Shown here: positions 12,739-13,553 of the stretch, one piece after another
How positions within the stretch are numbered: position 1 is the first letter of the stretch
How the letters are laid out: each line of letters starts with the position of its first letter
Origin: Synergistaceae bacterium
Lineage (GTDB): Bacteria > Synergistota > Synergistia > Synergistales > Aminobacteriaceae
Length of the DNA stretch: 13,553 nt
Direction: 5' to 3'
Assembly: GCA_009778055.1 (NCBI GenBank)
Contig: WRKN01000052.1
Span: 1-13,553, forward strand
Made by a program: the position numbers and the translations under genes
The notes under the pieces: model-generated
Told to the model about the DNA's origin: nothing
The model's database searches: none
What the model saw: the letters and a program-made list of their open reading frames with translations, nothing else

Positions 12739-13553
12739 TTATCTTTTGTTTATATTTTTAGTAATGCGGCTTACTTTTTCGCGCCACTTTTTCGCTTCTT
12801 CAGGTTTTCCAAGCTCATCATATGTCAATGCGATGTTATAGCAAGCGGATATGTTTTGGGAAGATTCCGCCCCAAACGCCTTTTCATAAACAATCTGCGC
12901 TTCATTGTAGCATTCCAGCGCCTTGTCGTATTCTCCCTTATTGTAATAGACACTACCAATGTTGTGATAGAAAGTAGCCGTGTATGGGTGTTCCTCCCTC
13001 AACGCCTTTTCCATGACAGCCAGCGTTCTGCTTTGCCATTCCAACGCCTTGTCGTATTCTCCCATGTCGCAATAGACATTGCCAATGTTGTTGTAGGAGA
13101 CCGCCGTGTCCAGGTGTTCCACACCCAAAACCTTTTCTCTGACAGCCAGCGCTTTGCTTTGCCATTCCAACGCCTTGTCGTATTCTCCCATTTCGCAATA
13201 GACATTGCCAATGTTGTTGTAGGAGGCCGCCGTGTCCGGGTGTTCCACGCCCAACGCCTTTTCTCTGACAGTCAGCGCTTTGCTGTGCCATTCCAGCGCC
13301 TTGTCGTATTCTCCCATTTCGCAATAGACACTGCCAATGTTGTTGTAGGAGAGCGCCGTGTCCGGGTGTTCCCCACCCAACACTTTTTCGCGGATGTTCA
13401 ACGCATTTTCATGCCGGATTAAAGCGTCTTTGTATTTACCAATCTTTTGAAAAGCGTCGCCTTTATTGTGATAACTTTCAGCAATCAATATTTCCTCCGC
13501 GCCGATCGCCTCCCGTATCGCCAGGGCTTCTTCAATATATTCCAAAGCGGCTT
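12739..13553 (-). CDS. Tetratricopeptide-repeat protein, C-terminal part
   Basis: The minus-strand frame is open from the right edge to the TAA at 12739-12741, giving at least 270 residues; the TTG at 13543-13545 has no visible ribosome site and the preceding codons (Ala-Ala) fit the repeat, so the gene begins outside the window. The visible protein is almost wholly 42-residue TPR units of the kinesin-light-chain/TPR_12 kind: four strong units of pattern SYNNIGNVYCEMGEYDKALEW plus SKALAVREKVLGVEHPDTA, flanked by diverged ones, ending in a basic tail (KKWREKVSRITKNINKR). Such repeats bind proteins. No enzymatic domain, signal or membrane segment is visible, but an N-terminal effector domain may lie beyond the edge. 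It is less GC-rich than the core genes and converges on glpQ. Confidence 0.88.
   Translation of the reverse strand, partial: AALEYIEEALAIREAIGAEEILIAESYHNKGDAFQKIGKYKDALIRHENALNIREKVLGGEHPDTALSYNNIGSVYCEMGEYDKALEWHSKALTVREKALGVEHPDTAASYNNIGNVYCEMGEYDKALEWQSKALAVREKVLGVEHLDTAVSYNNIGNVYCDMGEYDKALEWQSRTLAVMEKALREEHPYTATFYHNIGSVYYNKGEYDKALECYNEAQIVYEKAFGAESSQNISACYNIALTYDELGKPEEAKKWREKVSRITKNINKR
12921..13424. repeat. 126-bp tandem repeats encoding TPR units
   Basis: The string CCTTGTCGTA recurs at 12921, 13047, 13173 and 13299, exactly 126 bp apart; a diverged unit follows from 13425. The units 13047-13172 and 13173-13298 differ at 9 of 126 positions by direct count. The period equals 42 codons, so copy number can change without a frameshift. 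The outer units are more diverged than the central ones. Confidence 0.92.

Noticed and set aside
12856..13422. 188-codon plus-strand frame with repeats of its own
   Set aside because: It is the complement of the TPR repeats; its periodicity only mirrors the 126-bp units of the real gene.
12921..13424. CRISPR-like regular repeats
   Set aside because: The 126-bp units are contiguous and coding with no unique spacers, and translate into classical TPR motifs.

Overview
The window looks like a chromosomal stretch of a GC-rich (roughly 55-65 % in the core), probably anaerobic, two-membrane bacterium. The support is as follows. There is a cobalt-early (anaerobic-route) cobalamin pair, cbiC-cbiD. 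A GlpQ-type phosphodiesterase and a PAP-like phosphatase both carry Sec signal peptides. Shine-Dalgarno sites are strong, with frequent TTG/GTG starts. From recall of similar gene content (bacterial cyclic-2,3-diphosphoglycerate-synthetase-like GTPase, RadA next to a long NfeD, 42-residue TPR proteins) I would guess Synergistota, but the taxon is inference and not proven here.

Layout from left to right. (1) Bases 1-965 hold the 3' end of an AT-richer gene (one line counted at 22/60 GC): the tail of an N6-adenine methyltransferase fused to a single type I-like target-recognition domain and a coiled coil, i.e. part of a restriction-modification or related defence locus. (2) Bases 1093-2430 hold a stand-alone P-loop GTPase of the cyclic 2,3-diphosphoglycerate synthetase family with its own weak promoter and a strong hairpin terminator. 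(3) Bases 2478-2759, minus strand, hold a small four-cysteine protein that shares this terminator convergently. (4) Divergent from it, cbiC and cbiD overlap by 7 nt. (5) Bases 4771-9983 form a tight five-gene run: membrane PAS/degenerate-GGDEF protein, membrane-anchored metallophosphoesterase, RadA, long NfeD membrane protease, and a small zinc-ribbon protein. (6) Bases 10076-12609 hold two exported phosphate-releasing enzymes, a purple-acid-phosphatase-like protein and GlpQ, behind three TTHACA-like hexamers in exact 11-bp phase that resemble a PhoP/Pho box. They end at a hairpin terminator. (7) Bases 12739-13553, minus strand, hold the 3' part of a TPR protein built of 126-bp tandem repeats, running off the right edge.

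How the genes fit together. The last plus-strand pair is a plausible phosphate-starvation module: GlpQ releases glycerol-3-phosphate from deacylated phospholipids, and the PAP-like enzyme could strip phosphate from monoesters, both outside the cytoplasmic membrane. The five-gene run mixes DNA repair (RadA), membrane proteostasis (NfeD) and a signalling-like membrane protein whose GGDEF active site is lost. Its shared purpose is not known. The two window edges carry the most accessory-looking DNA (methyltransferase/TRD fusion on the left, homogenised TPR repeats on the right).
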